DNA of 64,000 nt, taken from contig NZ_JAGYPI010000002.1 in NCBI RefSeq assembly GCF_018343615.1, forward strand, positions 701,562 through 765,561, given 5' to 3'. A program made the translations under genes and the position numbers. The stretch comes from Bacillus sp. FJAT-49736. GTDB lineage: Bacteria; Bacillota; Bacilli; Bacillales; Bacillaceae_C. The notes beneath the pieces were generated by a model, which was not told the DNA's origin, did not search any database, and worked only from the letters and a program-made list of their open reading frames with translations. Positions 61,969-64,000 of this stretch are shown here, in pieces (the first letter of the stretch is position 1; every line of letters starts with the position of its first letter).

Positions 61969-62744
61969 TTAATCAATCCTGTCTCCATACAAATCTCCCT
62001 TACCTTTTTAGCAACCATCTCGAGATCATCCGATACCTGCGGAATAACATATCCTACAAACAGCGGAGATACGACATACCTGGGAACAATTTTACAAGAA
62101 ATAGTATTCTCCATATGATAGAAGAATAGATTATAGCTTTCACAACGGTACGGGGCATGATGCAATAAATATTGAATAGCCGCCTGGATAAAATCAGCCA
62201 TTCGATTGATTTGCTTCCAATCATACAAATTGATATTCATTTCGCGGAAACCCATAATCGGTTTAGTAGAAATGTTAAAATCTATGGATGAATCTGTATA
62301 AATCGTAACTCCTTTAAAGTTCTCCTGCTTTATATTTTTCTTATAATCTACATCTCGTAACCCAACAATTTGCATATGCGGATGCCGAATAGTGCCACCG
62401 GAAAATGGTCCGTGATTTTTATAGAAAATAACCGAAGTGAACTTACCGCTGCTCTCGAATTCCAACCAATGCCGTACCGCAAACCTTAACAATGTATGTA
62501 AATGTTCACTAGAGTATTCGGAAAGTTCCCCATGACACTCATCTGTTTCGATTAACACAGTTTGCAGCGTATTTTGTAGTGTAGGGAATTTATTTTTCAA
62601 AAGGATAATGGAACCTTCCCGGTCTATTATGTTCTCTAATTGGTCCACATTACAGAACGGACAAGAAACCGATTTATTCGTAACGGTTATCGGCTTTTGC
62701 TTCCCAATTTGCGATGTAAAATATAATTGCGTATCTAATTCCAT
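61965..62744 (-). CDS. DUF4931 protein, GalT/HIT-like fold
   Basis: 259 residues, AGAGGTG before ATG. CPFC zinc-type motif at ~28-31, PTLQNTLQTVLIETDECHGELSEYS and FYKNHGPFSGGTIRHPHMQIVG, where the HPHMQ motif recalls the His-x-His nucleotidyl site of GalT and HIT proteins. The match is to DUF4931, whose substrate is not known. Its stop overlaps the start of a NUDIX gene, now a pseudogene. Confidence 0.82.
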   Translation of the reverse strand: MELDTQLYFTSQIGKQKPITVTNKSVSCPFCNVDQLENIIDREGSIILLKNKFPTLQNTLQTVLIETDECHGELSEYSSEHLHTLLRFAVRHWLEFESSGKFTSVIFYKNHGPFSGGTIRHPHMQIVGLRDVDYKKNIKQENFKGVTIYTDSSIDFNISTKPIMGFREMNINLYDWKQINRMADFIQAAIQYLLHHAPYRCESYNLFFYHMENTISCKIVPRYVVSPLFVGYVIPQVSDDLEMVAKKVREICMETGLIK

Positions 62745-62892
62745 TGTGTCACCTCTTTACACATAAGGGAAACAGTTTTCATTACTGACCCTATTTCCCA
62801 ATGAATCCTTTTTTTCAGACGCATGAAAACCTTTTTGAAAAGATTCTTCAAAACCAATACTGTTAAGATTTATTCCCAGTCCGAAAACACCA

Positions 62893-63381
62893 TTAATATA
62901 AATCAAACATATTTACTTCGTACCCAAGTTCTTTTAAATAGTTAAAAAACTGGGCGCGATGGTGGAAGATATGCGTTGTGCTTTCCGCTAGCCATTTTGC
63001 TTGGCTGTGTCCTTGCATATTCTCACCGAAGTAAAAAGGTTTTGATACTTTATCAAAAAAGTCATTCTCAGAAAGGGAATCGTAATAGACTTTAAAATCC
63101 TTATAACCATTTTTCAGAACTTCCGTTAATCCATTTGCATTTCCAGATTGAAGCTTATTCTCCAAATCACGTATTTCCTGTTCCTTCTTCTCTTGTCCGA
63201 TTGCCAAATCTACCGTTGGAATTTGTACAAGATGGTTAGCTAGTTCAAGCAAGGTCCTCATGTTTTTTTGTGGGCGATAATCCCAATCCTTTTCTTGCAC
63301 CTTCGTTAGCAGATTGCTGATCGTACGAACCGCTACATCCCATTCTGAAAACAGAACTTCCTTCATTTTCGTTGTACTCAT
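62893..63381 (-). CDS. DinB family protein
   Basis: About 162 residues from ATG 63381 (MSTTKMKEVLFSEWDVAVR) with GGAGGT seven bases upstream; the longer frame from 63456 has no site. A four-helix bundle with the metal ligands of the DinB/YfiT type: ELANHLVQIP and a C-terminal ESTTHIFHHRAQFFNYLKELG. Family members are often thiol- or small-molecule-dependent transferases; the role of this one is unknown. Confidence 0.85.
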   Translation of the reverse strand: MSTTKMKEVLFSEWDVAVRTISNLLTKVQEKDWDYRPQKNMRTLLELANHLVQIPTVDLAIGQEKKEQEIRDLENKLQSGNANGLTEVLKNGYKDFKVYYDSLSENDFFDKVSKPFYFGENMQGHSQAKWLAESTTHIFHHRAQFFNYLKELGYEVNMFDLY

Positions 63382-63440
63382 TAACAAAACCTCCTTTTCT
63401 ATACAATTTCGTGAAACACTTGTAAATTCCTCTACAAGAA

Positions 63441-63470
63441 AAACAAAAAAACCCAACCATTTGGCTGAGC
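63441..63470 (-). terminator. Terminator of the DedA gene
   Basis: On the minus strand CAGCC pairs with GGTTG around AAAT, followed by GGTTTTTTTG. It lies 9 bp after the DedA stop. Confidence 0.65.
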
Positions 63471-63478
63471 TTTATGAA

Positions 63479-64000
63479 CTATACCGATTTATTTCTTTTT
63501 CTAAAAATCGTAAAAACAACATAGAGAATAATTATTATTACGGCAATAATCATAGCTGGCTGCACGTATGGCCTCGCTATTTCATTCACATTCTCCCAGT
63601 TGGAAGCTAATTTATCCCCTAAATAAATAAAGAATATCGACCATGGAATTGCGGCTAGACCCGTATATAATGTGAATTTACCAAAAGACATTTTTGTAAT
63701 ACCAGCCGGAATGGAAATGGCATGTCTGACGACGGGTACAAAACGTGCGGTGAACACAACACCAGATCCGTACCTTTCAAACCATTTCTCCGCTAAAAGA
63801 ATATGTTTCTCATGAATAAAAATATATTTTCCAAAGCGTTTCAGAAACGGTCTTCCACCGTATGCACCAATCCAATAAATGATGATTTGTGCAATCGTTC
63901 CGCCAATCGTACCGGCAATGATTGCTCCGATAAAGCTGACTTCCCCTTTCGAAACAAGATAACCGGCAAACGCAAGGACAATTTCACTTGGAATAATTTC
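63479..64000 (-). CDS. DedA family membrane protein (5' end outside window)
   Basis: The C-terminal 173 residues are in the window; the frame is open to the right edge. The SNARE-associated/DedA core shows EIIPSEIVLAFAGYLVSKG, IIAGTIGGTIAQIIIYWIGAYGGRPFLKRFGKYIFI, FTARFVPVVRHAISIPAGI and GLAAIPWSIFFIYLGDKL, with the conserved Arg and the Pro-x-x-Arg pattern. The tail is basic. DedA proteins are undecaprenyl-phosphate or phospholipid flippases by recent family knowledge. Confidence 0.93.
   Translation of the reverse strand, partial: EIIPSEIVLAFAGYLVSKGEVSFIGAIIAGTIGGTIAQIIIYWIGAYGGRPFLKRFGKYIFIHEKHILLAEKWFERYGSGVVFTARFVPVVRHAISIPAGITKMSFGKFTLYTGLAAIPWSIFFIYLGDKLASNWENVNEIARPYVQPAMIIAVIIIILYVVFTIFRKRNKSV

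Overview
The window reads as chromosomal DNA from a low-GC, spore-forming Bacillaceae species related to Bacillus. Evidence includes a citA/citR-type divergent pair, an AmhX-type amidohydrolase, a CwlO-type NlpC/P60 endopeptidase, an S-box (SAM) riboswitch on metNPQ, GerPF- and GerAB-type spore genes, and strong AGGAGG-type ribosome sites with GTG and TTG starts. No rRNA, tRNA, CRISPR array, integrase or transposase was seen. Both edges cut a gene: a GAF-domain protein on the left and a DedA protein on the right.

Layout. 1-3.9 kb: a GAF-domain protein divergent from a three-gene envelope locus (DUF6230, DUF6114, and a secreted protein that seems to share a domain with the first), with twin palindromes between them. 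3.9-5 kb: VanZ-like and SRAP proteins. 5.3-11.1 kb: oligopeptide ABC transporter oppABCDF. 11.2-15.9 kb: a nonsense-broken GerAB gene with a small coupled ORF, DUF1002, a DUF1453-like membrane protein, an LCP ligase and a GerPF-like protein. 16-23.2 kb: a cellobiose/chitobiose PTS cluster (IIB, IIC, IIA, GH4 phospho-glucosidase, ChbG deacetylase, second IIC) with a divergent GntR regulator and two matching promoter/operator modules. 23.5-25.4 kb: AmhX and a lysozyme-like protein. 25.7-35.8 kb: a sugar ABC importer without its own ATPase next to the Leloir operon galK-galE-galT-galM-lacI. 36-44.4 kb: mixed envelope and regulatory genes (YkoP-like, CwlO, XRE, SCP2, RlaP-type nucleotidyltransferase, an ArsR/MFS pair sharing an operator, VanY). 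44.8-53 kb: citA/citR, a Spo0E-like fusion, acetyltransferases, a C45 peptidase, NERD, LysE and a second LCP protein. 53.2-56.1 kb: metNPQ under an S-box. 56.3-60.8 kb: D,D-carboxypeptidase, a VanRS-like two-component system and an ECF sigma factor with a candidate anti-sigma partner. 61-64 kb: HXXEE, a NUDIX pseudogene, a DUF4931 GalT/HIT-fold protein, DinB and DedA.

How it works together. Three carbon or nitrogen import systems (Opp peptides, PTS beta-disaccharides, ABC galactoside-type sugars) sit beside their catabolic enzymes and local regulators, with cre-like sites on the PTS promoters. In both the opp and the sugar ABC operon a hairpin terminator follows the binding-protein gene, which should give more binding protein than permease.

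Features beyond the genes. A composite dispersed repeat is present in four copies, with 0, 1, 3 and 3 palindromic units of 28 bp. A hairpin family with core TGCCTGACACC is used as terminators at four places, once running into the last codons of lacI. There is also a 21-bp-period array at 50.74 kb, and at least three decayed genes (GerAB, MerR, NUDIX). The best candidate for an undescribed system is the DUF6230/DUF6114/secreted-protein locus with its divergent GAF protein.
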